A stretch of 42,275 bases of DNA, from the NCBI GenBank assembly GCA_947452675.1, contig CANGDL010000012.1:1-42275 (forward strand), written 5' to 3'. Below are positions 1 to 10,706 of the stretch, piece after piece (the first letter of the stretch is position 1; each line of letters opens with the position of its first letter). The position numbers and the translations under genes are program-made. Origin of the DNA: Microbacteriaceae bacterium (GTDB taxonomy: Bacteria > Actinomycetota > Actinomycetes > Actinomycetales > Microbacteriaceae). Under the pieces are notes generated by a model. The model made no database searches. It had not been told where the DNA came from and saw nothing but the letters and a program-made list of their open reading frames with translations.

Positions 1-9
1 AGTAAAGCA

Positions 10-210
10 ATGGCACAAGGTACCGTCAAGTGGTTTAACGCTGAAAAGGGTTTCGGCTTCATCACTCAGGATGGCGGAGCAGATGTATTCGTACACTTCT
101 CAGCAATCCAGTCAGAGGGTTACAAGGAGCTTAAGGAAAACCAGCGCGTAGAGTTCGAAGTTAAGAACGGCGACAAGGGTCCTCAGGCAGACAACGTACA
201 CGTAATCTAA
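10..210 (+). CDS. cspA: Cold-shock protein, CspA family
   Basis: A 66-residue single cold-shock domain, the usual length for the family. It binds single-stranded RNA and DNA in the cytoplasm and is thought to act as an RNA chaperone. Both nucleic-acid-binding motifs are visible: RNP1-like KGFGFI near residues 14-19 and RNP2-like VFVHF near residues 26-30. The start is the ATG that gives the canonical [10 protein letters not shown] opening. Only nine bases lie upstream in the window, so the promoter and any long cold-shock 5' UTR cannot be judged. A strong terminator follows at once, so this is probably a monocistronic unit. A second, longer cold-shock gene lies at 8452. Confidence 0.97.
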   Translation: MAQGTVKWFNAEKGFGFITQDGGADVFVHFSAIQSEGYKELKENQRVEFEVKNGDKGPQADNVHVI

Positions 211-227
211 GCGACCGCCTAGATTTC

Positions 228-259
228 AAAAACACCCTCCCTTCGGGGAGGGTGTTTTT
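228..259 (+). terminator. Intrinsic terminator of cspA
   Basis: A 14-bp perfect stem (arms 228-241 and 246-259) is closed by a UUCG tetraloop, with an A-rich left base and a T-run on the right. The symmetric A and T flanks mean it could work in both directions. It separates cspA from groEL. Confidence 0.93.
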
Positions 260-333
260 CTTTCTCCGGTTGCGATCGAATCTTCGCCTGAACGCATTCC
301 TGTGGATGTTCGCTCACAGATGACCAAATGGAT

Positions 334-360
334 TTGGCAGTCGAGCACTGAGAGTGCCAA
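334..360 (+). promoter_or_regulatory. Upstream, imperfect CIRCE operator
   Basis: TTGGCAGTC, nine bases, then GAGTGCCAA: the CIRCE layout (9-N9-9) with one mismatch between the arms, at 340. It lies seven bases before the perfect CIRCE. Its first six bases (TTGGCA, 334-339) also read as a -35 box, with CAAAAT at 358-363 as a possible -10 after an 18-bp spacer, so a bound repressor would cover the promoter. The half-site change (TTGGC instead of TTAGC) resembles operators known from other actinobacterial groEL genes. Confidence 0.75.
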
Positions 361-367
361 AATAGAG

Positions 368-2036
<1,669 letters not shown>

Positions 2037-2051
2037 AGTCAAAATTCAAGG

Positions 2052-2081
2052 GCGGCGATCACTTCGGTGGTCGCCGCTTTT
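2052..2081 (+). terminator. Intrinsic terminator of groEL
   Basis: An 11-bp stem with one G-U pair (arms 2052-2062 and 2067-2077), a UUCG loop, and TTTT after it. It also lies just past the end of the convergent WXG100 gene. Confidence 0.9.
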
Positions 2082-2095
2082 GTTTAAACGTCACA

Positions 2096-2383
2096 CTACA
2101 AAAAGAGACGTTGGTTCGCCAGTTCGATTTCTGAGTAATGGTTTGCTGCAATCGCCAGGGCCGAACCGAGAGACTCGAGCTGGCTTTGCACTGTCGCCTC
2201 AGTTGCCCGCCACCTTTGGGCAAGCTCCTGAAATCCATTGGCAGCGAGCCCTGTCCAGCTATTTTGCAAACCTAGGAGTTGTGCGTGCAATAAATCAACC
2301 TCGTGATTTATCCGCGCAATAGTGGCTTGGATGGCCGCGTTGGCAGCCCATACTTGTTCGCTGTCGACGGTGAATTGGGTCAT
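2096..2383 (-). CDS. WXG100 (ESAT-6-like) family protein
   Basis: A 95-residue, largely helical protein. A central W-T-G turn (W43, T44, G45) lies between two predicted helices, the hallmark of the WXG100 family, and the length is typical. A YSEIE segment near residues 83-87 fits the C-terminal YxxxD/E export signal of type VII secretion substrates. Family members usually act as secreted helical dimers or partners of larger effectors. No EccC ATPase, second WXG100 gene or LXG effector is visible nearby. The gene lies downstream of the histidine kinase but seems to have its own leaderless promoter (AAAACT at -12 to -7) and a palindrome at the expected -35 position. Confidence 0.82.
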   Translation of the reverse strand: MTQFTVDSEQVWAANAAIQATIARINHEVDLLHAQLLGLQNSWTGLAANGFQELAQRWRATEATVQSQLESLGSALAIAANHYSEIELANQRLFL

Positions 2384-2411
2384 GTCTCAAGTTTTGGGGG
2401 AAACTTCCATG

Positions 2412-2423
2412 CCAAACGTTTGG
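2412..2423. promoter_or_regulatory. Perfect 12-bp palindrome upstream of the WXG100 gene
   Basis: CCAAACGTTTGG is self-complementary and lies about 29-40 bases before the WXG100 ATG (minus strand), overlapping the expected -35 region of its leaderless promoter. It is a candidate site for a dimeric regulator; I do not know which. Confidence 0.4.
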
Positions 2424-2443
2424 TCTTCTGGAATTGTGGAGAA

Positions 2444-3922
2444 CTAATCGATTGGCAGAGTAACTCTAAAAGTCGCGCCACCGCCGGCGGTTTCAACGGC
2501 TTCAATCTCGCCTTCGTGTCGCTCAATGATGGTGCTAACTATGGCTAGACCAAGGCCAGACCCGCCGGTTTCGCGGTTCCGTGAGTTGTCGGCCCGATAG
2601 AAGCGCTCGAACACCTTTGAGCGCAGCTCCTTCGGGATTCCTTCGCCATGGTCGCGCACCTCGAAGATTACCTCGTCGTTCCTCAGGCTTCCGAAAGCGA
2701 TTTCGATTTTGCTTCCAACAGGCGAGAATCGACCTGCGTTGTTTAGAAGATTGGTGAAGACCTGGCGAATTGAGTTTGCGTCGACGCTTGCGAATGTCTT
2801 CGCGTCTTTGGCTAAGGCTCCGCCATCTAGGTCGATTATCTCCACATCTCTATGGCCGTCAGTCACTGAGTAGTCCTGGGCTACTTCGGCAGCGAGGCTA
2901 ACCAAATCAGTCTTAGTTGTTTTCAACTTTGCGCCATCATCAAGTCGGGCAAGGGCAAGCAGGCTTTCGACCAGGCTTGTCATTCTGATCGCTTCACTTT
3001 CGATGCGACCCATCGCTTCGGCGACATCGGCCTTCTTTTTTAGGGCGCCCATTCGATAGAGCTCGGCATAGCCTCGCACTGAAACCAGGGGAGTACGAAG
3101 CTCGTGACTTGCATCGGCAACGAAGCGGCGCATCTGTTCCAGTGTCTTGTTTCGCGACGCCATGGCATTCTCAACGCTGCCCAACATGGTGTTCAAAGAG
3201 TGGTTTAGTCGAGCAATTTCAGTGTTACCTGGTCGCTCAATCAATCGTTGTGAAATGTCGCCATCGGCAACGGCTCGGGCTGTGCGCTCCACTTCGTTCA
3301 AAGGCCTTAGCGCTGATGCAATGGTGAGCCAAATACTCATTCCGCTAATCAGCAAGAGGAAAAATCCGAATCCGGCCCCAATGAGTCCGTACTGATTCAA
3401 AATCTCTCGGTTGCCTGAGGTAGGCAATGCCACGACAACGGACCCAGGTGTGTCTTGAAGGGGCAGTGCCACAATTCGCCAATCAGCTAGTTTCGGATCT
3501 GTTAGGTTCACAGCCCCCGACTCGTTGGCATCAAAAGGCTGCCCCTGGGTCGCCAAAACAGCTGCAATTGTGAAGGTTGAAAGGTTCGGCACATTTTTGC
3601 TGTCGTTGGTGGAAGACACCAAACCAATCAACAGGTTCCCAGTAGGGCTAAGGTATGCCACGTAGAAGTCGCTCGGCAGGCGAGGCAAAGTTAGCTGACG
3701 GTTGGCGAGGCGGGCCTCAACCAGAGCTGGATCCTCATGACTCAGGGTTGCAGCGGTTGAAGTCAGCATTGTGTCGACATTCTGCTGAAGGTAGGTGCGA
3801 AGAAGTGAAATAGTTCCGAGGCTTGAAACGATTAGGAGAATTCCAATAAGGGCAACCGAAAGGCTGGTCAGCTTGGCGCGTAGTGAAATTCGTTCCCAAA
3901 TCTTCGAGGCTCGGCTCTGCAT
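2444..3922 (-). CDS. Sensor histidine kinase (EnvZ/BaeS-like class I)
   Basis: 492 residues. Order of parts: a short cytoplasmic start, TM1 (about 20-43), an extracytoplasmic sensor of about 130 residues, TM2 (about 178-203), HAMP (about 204-256), and a HisKA dimerisation domain with the phospho-accepting histidine H273 in ASHELRTP. The HATPase_c domain has an N box (NLLNNAGRF, about 391-399), a G1 box (DHGEGIP, about 424-430) and a G2 box (GGSGLGLAI, about 453-461), so it appears catalytically complete. Its ATG overlaps the TGA of the response regulator gene by one base, so translation is coupled. The overall type resembles mycobacterial TrcS/PrrB kinases. The signal sensed cannot be read from sequence. 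Confidence 0.95.
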   Translation of the reverse strand: MQSRASKIWERISLRAKLTSLSVALIGILLIVSSLGTISLLRTYLQQNVDTMLTSTAATLSHEDPALVEARLANRQLTLPRLPSDFYVAYLSPTGNLLIGLVSSTNDSKNVPNLSTFTIAAVLATQGQPFDANESGAVNLTDPKLADWRIVALPLQDTPGSVVVALPTSGNREILNQYGLIGAGFGFFLLLISGMSIWLTIASALRPLNEVERTARAVADGDISQRLIERPGNTEIARLNHSLNTMLGSVENAMASRNKTLEQMRRFVADASHELRTPLVSVRGYAELYRMGALKKKADVAEAMGRIESEAIRMTSLVESLLALARLDDGAKLKTTKTDLVSLAAEVAQDYSVTDGHRDVEIIDLDGGALAKDAKTFASVDANSIRQVFTNLLNNAGRFSPVGSKIEIAFGSLRNDEVIFEVRDHGEGIPKELRSKVFERFYRADNSRNRETGGSGLGLAIVSTIIERHEGEIEAVETAGGGATFRVTLPID

Positions 3923-4620
3923 CAGTTGCTGCTCTTGCTCGATTTATACATGTATCCGACTCCGCGCTTGGTTTGGATCAGCGGTTCGGAGGTAATCGGG
4001 TCCAGCTTCTTGCGCAAATAGGAAACGTAGGATTCCACGATTCCCATCTCACCGTTGAAGTCATATTCCCAAACATGGTCGAGGATCTGCGCTTTGGTCA
4101 ACACGCGGTTTGGGTTTGACATTAGGAATCGCAAGAGTTTGTATTCGGTCGGACTTAGGTCGACCGGTTGCCCGTTGGCAAATACCTCGTGAGCATCTTG
4201 GTTGATCTTTATTTCACCGACCTCAAGAATCGAGTCTTCCGTCTCAACCTGCTTGGTGCGCCTAAGAATGGCGTTGATGCGAGCGACAATCTCGTCCAGG
4301 CTGAATGGCTTGGTCATGTAGTCGTCCCCACCAACCGTAAGACCGGTGACCTTGTCAGCGGTTTCATCGCGCGCGGTTAGGAACAGAACGGGGGCATTAA
4401 TGCCCATCGATCGAATTTTCTTCGTGACGCTGAAGCCGTTCATGTCTGGCAGCATCACATCAAGAAGGATGATGTCTGGAGCGCCCTTCTCTGCCGCATT
4501 CACTGCATCTGCACCGTTGCCGACGGCATGAACACTGAAACCCGCAAAGCGCAGGCTCGTTGAGAGCAAATCGCGGATGTTTGGCTCGTCGTCGACGATC
4601 AGTACCTTCACGTTTTCCAT
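3922..4620 (-). CDS. OmpR/PhoB-type response regulator
   Basis: 232 residues with an N-terminal receiver domain and a C-terminal winged-helix DNA-binding domain. The acidic pocket D10/D11, phospho-acceptor D54 (LLDVMLPDMNG), T82 and K104 are all in place. The C-terminal half has the expected DLSPTEYKLL and KRGVGYMY segments. It is the first gene of a two-gene operon with the kinase. It seems leaderless: CACACT sits at -12 to -7 and no ribosome-binding site is seen. A perfect inverted repeat just upstream (4636-4653) could be an autoregulatory site. It resembles the TrcR/PrrA group; the regulon is unknown. Confidence 0.95.
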   Translation of the reverse strand: MENVKVLIVDDEPNIRDLLSTSLRFAGFSVHAVGNGADAVNAAEKGAPDIILLDVMLPDMNGFSVTKKIRSMGINAPVLFLTARDETADKVTGLTVGGDDYMTKPFSLDEIVARINAILRRTKQVETEDSILEVGEIKINQDAHEVFANGQPVDLSPTEYKLLRFLMSNPNRVLTKAQILDHVWEYDFNGEMGIVESYVSYLRKKLDPITSEPLIQTKRGVGYMYKSSKSSN

Positions 4621-4635
4621 AACGCCAGTGTGGCA

Positions 4636-4653
4636 CCCATTCCTGAGAATGGG
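4636..4653. promoter_or_regulatory. Inverted repeat in the response-regulator promoter
   Basis: CCCATTC-CTGA-GAATGGG, perfect 7-bp arms, 16-33 bases upstream of the response regulator start. It lies between the expected -35 and the -10-like CACACT, a position that suits an operator. It lacks a T-run, so it is not a convincing terminator for the upstream XPB gene. Confidence 0.45.
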
Positions 4654-4701
4654 CTGAACGCTTACTGGAAGTTATACGAGAAAAAAATGACTCTGTCTCG
4701 A

Positions 4702-6342
4702 CTAGACCAAGTCGTGAGCATCAATGATTTCGTAGCTGTAACCCTGTTCGGCTAAGAAGCGCTGGCGGTTCTGAGCGAAGTCCTGATCTACTGTGTCCCG
4801 AGTTATCAAGGTATAGAAATTCGCGGCTCGGCCGTCAGCCTTAGGCCTGAGCAGTCGTCCTAGTCTCTGAGCTTCCTCTTGTCGAGAGCCGTATGAGCCA
4901 GAAATTTGCAAGGCCACCGATGCTTCGGGAAGGTCGACCGAGAAGTTGGCAACTTTGGAGACCACGAGAGTGGTTATTTCACCGCTGCGGAACTGTTCAA
5001 ACAGACGTTCGCGCTCATCCACCGGTGTTTCGCCGGTTATTTCGGGCACTCTTAGTGCTCCTGAAATCGCATGAATCTGGTCGAGATACTGCCCAATGAT
5101 TAGGGTTGGCTCTCCCAGATGCTTCTTTAGCAGTTTTTGAATGACCGGAATTTTGACCGCTGACGTTGCAGCGAGTCGGTACTTCTCATCCTGGTTTGAG
5201 ATTGCGTAGTTGAAACGCTCTTCCTCTTCCATGTCGATGCGAACCTCGTAGCAGGCCGCCGGCGCGATGTATCCCTGCGCTTCGATTTCCTTCCATGGAG
5301 CATCGAACCGCTTCGGGCCAATTAGTGAGAAAACGTCGCCCTCCTTGCCATCCTCTCGGACCAGCGTGGCGGTTAGGCCAAGTCGTCGCCGTGCTTGGAG
5401 GTCGGCGCTCATTTTGAAAATCGGAGCCGGCAAAAGGTGCACTTCGTCGTAGACGATCAAGCCCCAATCGTTCGCGTTGAGCAGAGCGAGGTGAGCGTAT
5501 TCATTTTTACGCTTGGTGGTCAAAATTTGGTAAGTCGCAATTGTGACCGGCTTGATCTCCTTTACGGAGCCTGAATATTCACCAATTTCATCCTCGGTGA
5601 GTGTGGTGCGCCGCAAGAGCTCGTTCTTCCATTGGCGAGCTGAAACGGTGTTGGTTACCAAGATGAGGGTGTTGGTTTTTGCCGTGGCCATTGCGGCAGC
5701 ACCGACGATTGTCTTACCAGCGCCACAGGGAAGAACAACCACACCCGAGCCACCGGCCCAGAATTTCTCGACTGCCTGCGATTGGTAATCTCTGATTTTC
5801 CAGTCGTCCGCGGTTGATAGTTCAATTTCGTGAGGAGTTCCCTCAGCGTAGCCGGCAAAATCTTCGGCTGGCCAACCCAACTTCAGAAGCTCTTGCTTGA
5901 CCTGGCCACGAGCCCAGTCTTGAATCTTAAAAGCTTCGATTCCAACTGGTCCATCGAGTAGAAGTGAGATTTTCTTGTTGCGACTTGCCTCGAGCAGTAC
6001 AGCACGATCAGTCGAGAAGAGCTCGAGTTGATCCCCTTCGCCGCGACGAATCGAAAGTCGCCCGTAACGAGACATTGTTTCAGCGATATCTTGTCGCACG
6101 GTCGACGGGATAGGGAACTTCGCATACTTGTCTAGGACGCCGATAACAAAGTCAGAATCGTGTCCGGCGGCGCGCGCGTTCCAAAGGCCTAACCGGGTGA
6201 TTCGATAAGTGTGAATGTGTTCGGGAGCGCGCTCGAGTTCGGCGAAAATTGCAAGGTCATGACGCGCATCGCTAGCGTCGGGGTGATCAACCTCGAGAAG
6301 AGCGGTCTTGTCGCTTTGAACGATAAGTGGTCCCATAGTCAT
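4702..6342 (-). CDS. XPB/Rad25-type DNA repair helicase
   Basis: 546 residues, the size of the mycobacterial XPB homologue. It is an SF2 3'-5' DNA helicase. An N-terminal XPB damage-recognition-like region (about 1-180) is followed by the helicase core: Walker A GAGKT (about 207-211), DEVH box (about 299-302), an XPB-type R-E-D element just after LGLTATL (about 329-331), and motif VI QRLGRLLRP near the C-terminus. The start is set by similarity to the mycobacterial opening (GPLIVQSDKT). AGAAGG directly abuts this ATG, so the ATG two codons later (6336) is a possible alternative. It sits 12 bases after the XPB-associated gene and is probably co-transcribed with it. Confidence 0.94.
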   Translation of the reverse strand: MTMGPLIVQSDKTALLEVDHPDASDARHDLAIFAELERAPEHIHTYRITRLGLWNARAAGHDSDFVIGVLDKYAKFPIPSTVRQDIAETMSRYGRLSIRRGEGDQLELFSTDRAVLLEASRNKKISLLLDGPVGIEAFKIQDWARGQVKQELLKLGWPAEDFAGYAEGTPHEIELSTADDWKIRDYQSQAVEKFWAGGSGVVVLPCGAGKTIVGAAAMATAKTNTLILVTNTVSARQWKNELLRRTTLTEDEIGEYSGSVKEIKPVTIATYQILTTKRKNEYAHLALLNANDWGLIVYDEVHLLPAPIFKMSADLQARRRLGLTATLVREDGKEGDVFSLIGPKRFDAPWKEIEAQGYIAPAACYEVRIDMEEEERFNYAISNQDEKYRLAATSAVKIPVIQKLLKKHLGEPTLIIGQYLDQIHAISGALRVPEITGETPVDERERLFEQFRSGEITTLVVSKVANFSVDLPEASVALQISGSYGSRQEEAQRLGRLLRPKADGRAANFYTLITRDTVDQDFAQNRQRFLAEQGYSYEIIDAHDLV

Positions 6343-6354
6343 CCTTCTAGCCTA

Positions 6355-8115
6355 TTAGCCCAGCGAAACTCGAGTGATGCTCGATAATGGCAGGGTCCGC
6401 TCGATGTCAGCCTTTTTATCTTTAGCGCGGAGACGACCATTCGCAAAGCCAATTGGTTCGAGTGTGAATTCGAGCTCTTCGCCGGTGTTAGTTGTGACTC
6501 CAATAACGATGATGGATTTGTTCTTGATTGCAAGTTGAATCGATCGAGCCAGGTCATCCCCGTCTGGCTCGGTGCCGAGCTTCTCTTCCTGTTCGCGAAG
6601 GCGCTTTATGTCGGCGAGGACTGTGCTTACGGTTTCCGAGATTTCGTGGGTGCTAAGTGGTGTGCGTGGCGAAATCACTTTTCCTGTTGCATCGATGCGA
6701 ACGGCACTGAAACCTGCTTCGCGCAGACCGAAATAGACCATCTCGGGTTCGAAGCGGCACCCAATTGATCCATCTGGCATCGCATAGAAAGCAAACGGCT
6801 TGAGTTTTGTTTCATTCAAAATTTGGGCCAAGAGAATCGAATCCAGCGATTTAATCAGGCTCTTGGTTTCAAGTTCACCGGAACCAACCGTTAGTCGTCC
6901 GAAACGTTGGGCTGCTTCTCGAATTAGGTAGTCAACCGGCTGAGGCAAAGCCTTACCAGTCAGTTCCAAAAGCCAACCTCGGATCTCGTCTTCGGTCATT
7001 CCGGTCTCTAAGCCGTGACTGATACTTAGCGCGGACATTCGATAGGTGGAAGCCATGCCTATTTGCTCGGTATCTGCAAATCTGCGAACGGCAATCTCCA
7101 AGTCGGTGGGCAATGGCCCCGGGGCAATCAATGACAAGTCGGCTTGGCAAATTAATTTCCGCTGTGGCGTCGGCAAGAAAGCGCTCGCGGCATTTGCCGC
7201 TAAGTCAAATCGGCCACCCATCGCGTCGGATGCCCAACTGCTAAGCCAACCTCCGTGAGAGAGGCCGATTCTTTCGGCAATTGAAACAACTTTTGCGATG
7301 CGAGAACTAACCGCGCTGTCGGCGTAGGGATAATTTTCTCGAAGCTGACTTGTGAGCGAAACGGCTCCATTAGCAGCCGAATCCTTGATGTTACCTAGCA
7401 AATCCAGTGCCGAAGCCTCGCCAATAAGATCGCGCCAAACCCCCATTAGGTGAAGGTGGCGATTCTCTGGGCTCCATTCGAGCCAGCTCAAGGCCTGTGG
7501 TCCAAGCTGCCAACGACCGTTGGTTAGCCAGATTAGATCTGAAAAGCTTGCAAGTTCAAAGATCTCTCGTGCGAAGTCGTTGCTTTGTCGAACGTGCTGA
7601 GCGAGGCGCTTGATGTCTGGAAGGCCAACGTTCTTTTTCCCAACTTCACGGATGTAACGTTGTTCGGCATCGAAAACCAATTCGGTTAGCGCCTGCATCG
7701 TCTCAAAGGTGGCAATGCCAGAATCTCGGTCAACTTCAACTTGAGTCGGGATGGTCGCCGAGGCCAAGAATGATTCCGCTTCTTCAAACGGAGCCAATGA
7801 CTGCAAGCAAATCGCGGTCGATTCGAAAAGTGAATAATGGCCTTCTGAGAAGTCAATCAGCATTAGGCGGCAAAGAGCCTCGGCTGATTTTGCTTCTGGC
7901 TGTTTTCCATCCAGGATGTCGATCAAAGTCGAAATTTGCTGTTTCGGCAGGCCTGCGACTGTGCTTGCCACCGATTTCGGTTGGCTGAGACTTTCGGCAA
8001 GGTCAAAAAAATCACGCAGACCCGAACTGTTCACCATGCGCTGTGAAATGACCGCCTTCAGGTCATCATCGCTTGCCCGGCGCAAGGCCGATGCAATGCG
8101 AAGCAATTCACTCAT
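6355..8115 (-). CDS. XPB-associated protein with helicase-associated domain
   Basis: 586 residues, no membrane segments or catalytic motifs that I recognise. It matches by context and general character the actinobacterial helicase-associated (Helicase_C_3-like) protein normally encoded next to XPB. The C-terminal part (about 480-586) contains the SIQLAIKNKS and LEFTLEPIGFANG segments typical of a WYL-like/helicase-associated fold. It begins four bases after the small two-TM gene and ends 12 bases before XPB, so the three genes look like one operon. Its role is probably to partner or regulate the helicase; this is inference from conserved adjacency. Confidence 0.8.
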   Translation of the reverse strand: MSELLRIASALRRASDDDLKAVISQRMVNSSGLRDFFDLAESLSQPKSVASTVAGLPKQQISTLIDILDGKQPEAKSAEALCRLMLIDFSEGHYSLFESTAICLQSLAPFEEAESFLASATIPTQVEVDRDSGIATFETMQALTELVFDAEQRYIREVGKKNVGLPDIKRLAQHVRQSNDFAREIFELASFSDLIWLTNGRWQLGPQALSWLEWSPENRHLHLMGVWRDLIGEASALDLLGNIKDSAANGAVSLTSQLRENYPYADSAVSSRIAKVVSIAERIGLSHGGWLSSWASDAMGGRFDLAANAASAFLPTPQRKLICQADLSLIAPGPLPTDLEIAVRRFADTEQIGMASTYRMSALSISHGLETGMTEDEIRGWLLELTGKALPQPVDYLIREAAQRFGRLTVGSGELETKSLIKSLDSILLAQILNETKLKPFAFYAMPDGSIGCRFEPEMVYFGLREAGFSAVRIDATGKVISPRTPLSTHEISETVSTVLADIKRLREQEEKLGTEPDGDDLARSIQLAIKNKSIIVIGVTTNTGEELEFTLEPIGFANGRLRAKDKKADIERTLPLSSITRVSLG

Positions 8116-8119
8116 TGTT

Positions 8120-8377
8120 TTACTTTGAGCCGTTCTCGCGTGACCGTCTGCGTAGGCTTGTGATCAGAAGGGCAATGATGCAGGCTGCCCCGGCAATCAG
8201 TCCAATTTGTGGATAGAACACCATGATTGGCCATAGATTGTGAGTCGATAGTGACAGAAGCAAAGTGATTACCATCACAATGATTGAGGTTCCAATCAAC
8301 CCAACCGCCATGAAAGCGAAGATGTTTTCTAAGCGAGGTGTCTCGGTTTTGTGGGAAGTTTTAGTCTGTTTAGCCAT
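8120..8377 (-). CDS. Small two-TM membrane protein, unknown function
   Basis: 85 residues with a short polar N-terminus, TM1 (about 20-44), a short loop, TM2 (about 50-74) and a basic C-terminal tail that would stay in the cytoplasm by the positive-inside rule. I recognise no family. It is the first gene of the XPB operon, four bases before the helicase-associated gene. A TATCCT box at -12 to -7 suggests a leaderless transcript, although AGAAGG directly abuts the ATG. It is divergent from the cold-shock gene at 8452. Confidence 0.75.
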   Translation of the reverse strand: MAKQTKTSHKTETPRLENIFAFMAVGLIGTSIIVMVITLLLSLSTHNLWPIMVFYPQIGLIAGAACIIALLITSLRRRSRENGSK

Positions 8378-8451
8378 CCTTCTAGGATACCTTGGCTAAA
8401 GAAGCATTCTGCCTTGTAAAATAAAGGTTTGCTATAACGAAAGAGGTCCAC

Positions 8452-8835
8452 ATGCCAACCGGCAAAGTCAAGTTCTTCGACGAAGACAAGGGTTTCGGCT
8501 TCATCGCATCTGACGATGGCAGTGAAGTCTTTTTGCACATCAGCGCTCTTCCAGCTGGAACGACCTCAATTCGCCCAGGTAGCCGCGTTGAATTTGGCAT
8601 CGTGGATGGCAAGCGCGGAGCACAGGCGCTTTCTGTTCGAGTGCTTGATGCACCACCGAGCCTTGCAAAGCTAAGCAGGAAGCCTGCCGATGAGATGGCA
8701 GTAATTGTTGAAGACTTGATTCGACTTCTTGATCACCTTGGTGGGGGTTTGAAGCACGGCAAGTATCCAGAGTCATCAAATGGCAAGAAGATTGCGAGCC
8801 TGCTTCGCAAGTTGGCTGACGAGCTGGATGCCTAA
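8452..8835 (+). CDS. Long cold-shock protein with C-terminal extension
   Basis: 127 residues: an N-terminal cold-shock domain (about 1-66, with KGFGFI and VFLHIS nucleic-acid-binding motifs) followed by about 60 residues of charged, probably helical sequence. The extended form next to DUF3027 and the XPB module is a common actinobacterial arrangement, like mycobacterial CspB. The ATG is preceded by AGAGG at 8442-8446. A TATAAC box at 8433-8438 is a likely -10. The stop overlaps the start of the DUF3027 gene by eight bases, so the two are translationally linked. Confidence 0.92.
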   Translation: MPTGKVKFFDEDKGFGFIASDDGSEVFLHISALPAGTTSIRPGSRVEFGIVDGKRGAQALSVRVLDAPPSLAKLSRKPADEMAVIVEDLIRLLDHLGGGLKHGKYPESSNGKKIASLLRKLADELDA

Positions 8836-9403
8836 GACTTTCGACAACAAAACTTTCGCCTACAACGCCGCTGTTGAGGCTTCTTCGCGATCAGCGGTGG
8901 GCTTCTTTATTGAGTCTTTGGCTGAGGACGAGGGCATTGTCACTTACCTTTTTGACAGCAAACTCAAGGGCTATGTCGGCTGGCGTTGGTCGGTAAGCGT
9001 TTATCAGGTTGAAGAGCATGCTCAGGCGACCATTTCTGAAGTTCTACTTGTGCCAGGCCCTGAGTCTTTGGTTGCTCCTGACTGGGTTCCTTGGTCTGAG
9101 CGTCTTGCCGACTATAAGGCCTTGCAAGCGGAGCTAGAGGCACAGGCTGCGCTCGATGCTGAAGAGGCAGAGGATTCTGAGGATTTGGAGGATTCCGAAG
9201 ACGCTGATGAAGAAGTGAGCGACCTCGAAGTTGAGGTCGAAGACGAAGTCGAAGAGCTGGTGGCTAGCGAATCTGAACTAGCGGTTGCGAACGTGGAAGA
9301 GGGCGTAGAGCCCGAGGCCGATTCCGGCAAGACACGTAAACGTCCAAGATTCTTGCGCCGCCGGAATCGCGGAGCCGGCAAAAAGAAGAACGACGAGAGC
9401 TAG
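8828..9403 (+). CDS. DUF3027 family protein
   Basis: 191 residues from the ATG at 8828, inside the end of the cold-shock gene. A longer reading from 8780 would add 16 residues not expected for the family. The conserved part (about 1-95) contains the GYVGWRWSVSVY and PDWVPWSERL segments typical of DUF3027. Then comes a very acidic stretch (about 105-165) and a strongly basic end (KRPRFLRRRNRG). The function is unknown. The last 41 codons overlap the convergent DUF2530 gene. The clustering with a cold-shock gene and XPB is conserved in actinobacteria and hints at a nucleic-acid-related role; that is inference. Confidence 0.88.
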   Translation: MPKTFDNKTFAYNAAVEASSRSAVGFFIESLAEDEGIVTYLFDSKLKGYVGWRWSVSVYQVEEHAQATISEVLLVPGPESLVAPDWVPWSERLADYKALQAELEAQAALDAEEAEDSEDLEDSEDADEEVSDLEVEVEDEVEELVASESELAVANVEEGVEPEADSGKTRKRPRFLRRRNRGAGKKKNDES

Positions 9404-9502
9404 GGTCCACATACCTAGGCCAACCGAAATCGCCAACTTCGCATTGGTCTTTACAGGTTGCGGGTCTGGCTTTCGCTCAGAATCCTTGATGTAGAACTTC
9501 AT
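9278..9502 (-). CDS. DUF2530 family membrane protein
   Basis: 74 residues with two predicted TM segments (about 24-46 and 52-70) and a basic end, GLYALFHVRNR, which is the normal family terminus. The protein is therefore full length even though its last 126 bases overlap the 3' end of the DUF3027 gene on the other strand. The start ATG lies nine bases after serC. TAGGCT sits at -12 to -7 and there is no ribosome-binding site, so it may have its own leaderless transcript inside the end of serC. Function unknown. Confidence 0.85.
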   Translation of the reverse strand: MKFYIKDSERKPDPQPVKTNAKLAISVGLGMWTLALVVLLFAGSAIPAAQESWTFTCLAGIGLGLYALFHVRNR

Positions 9503-9511
9503 GTCGCTAGC

Positions 9512-10705
<1,194 letters not shown>

Positions 10706-10706
<1 letters not shown>

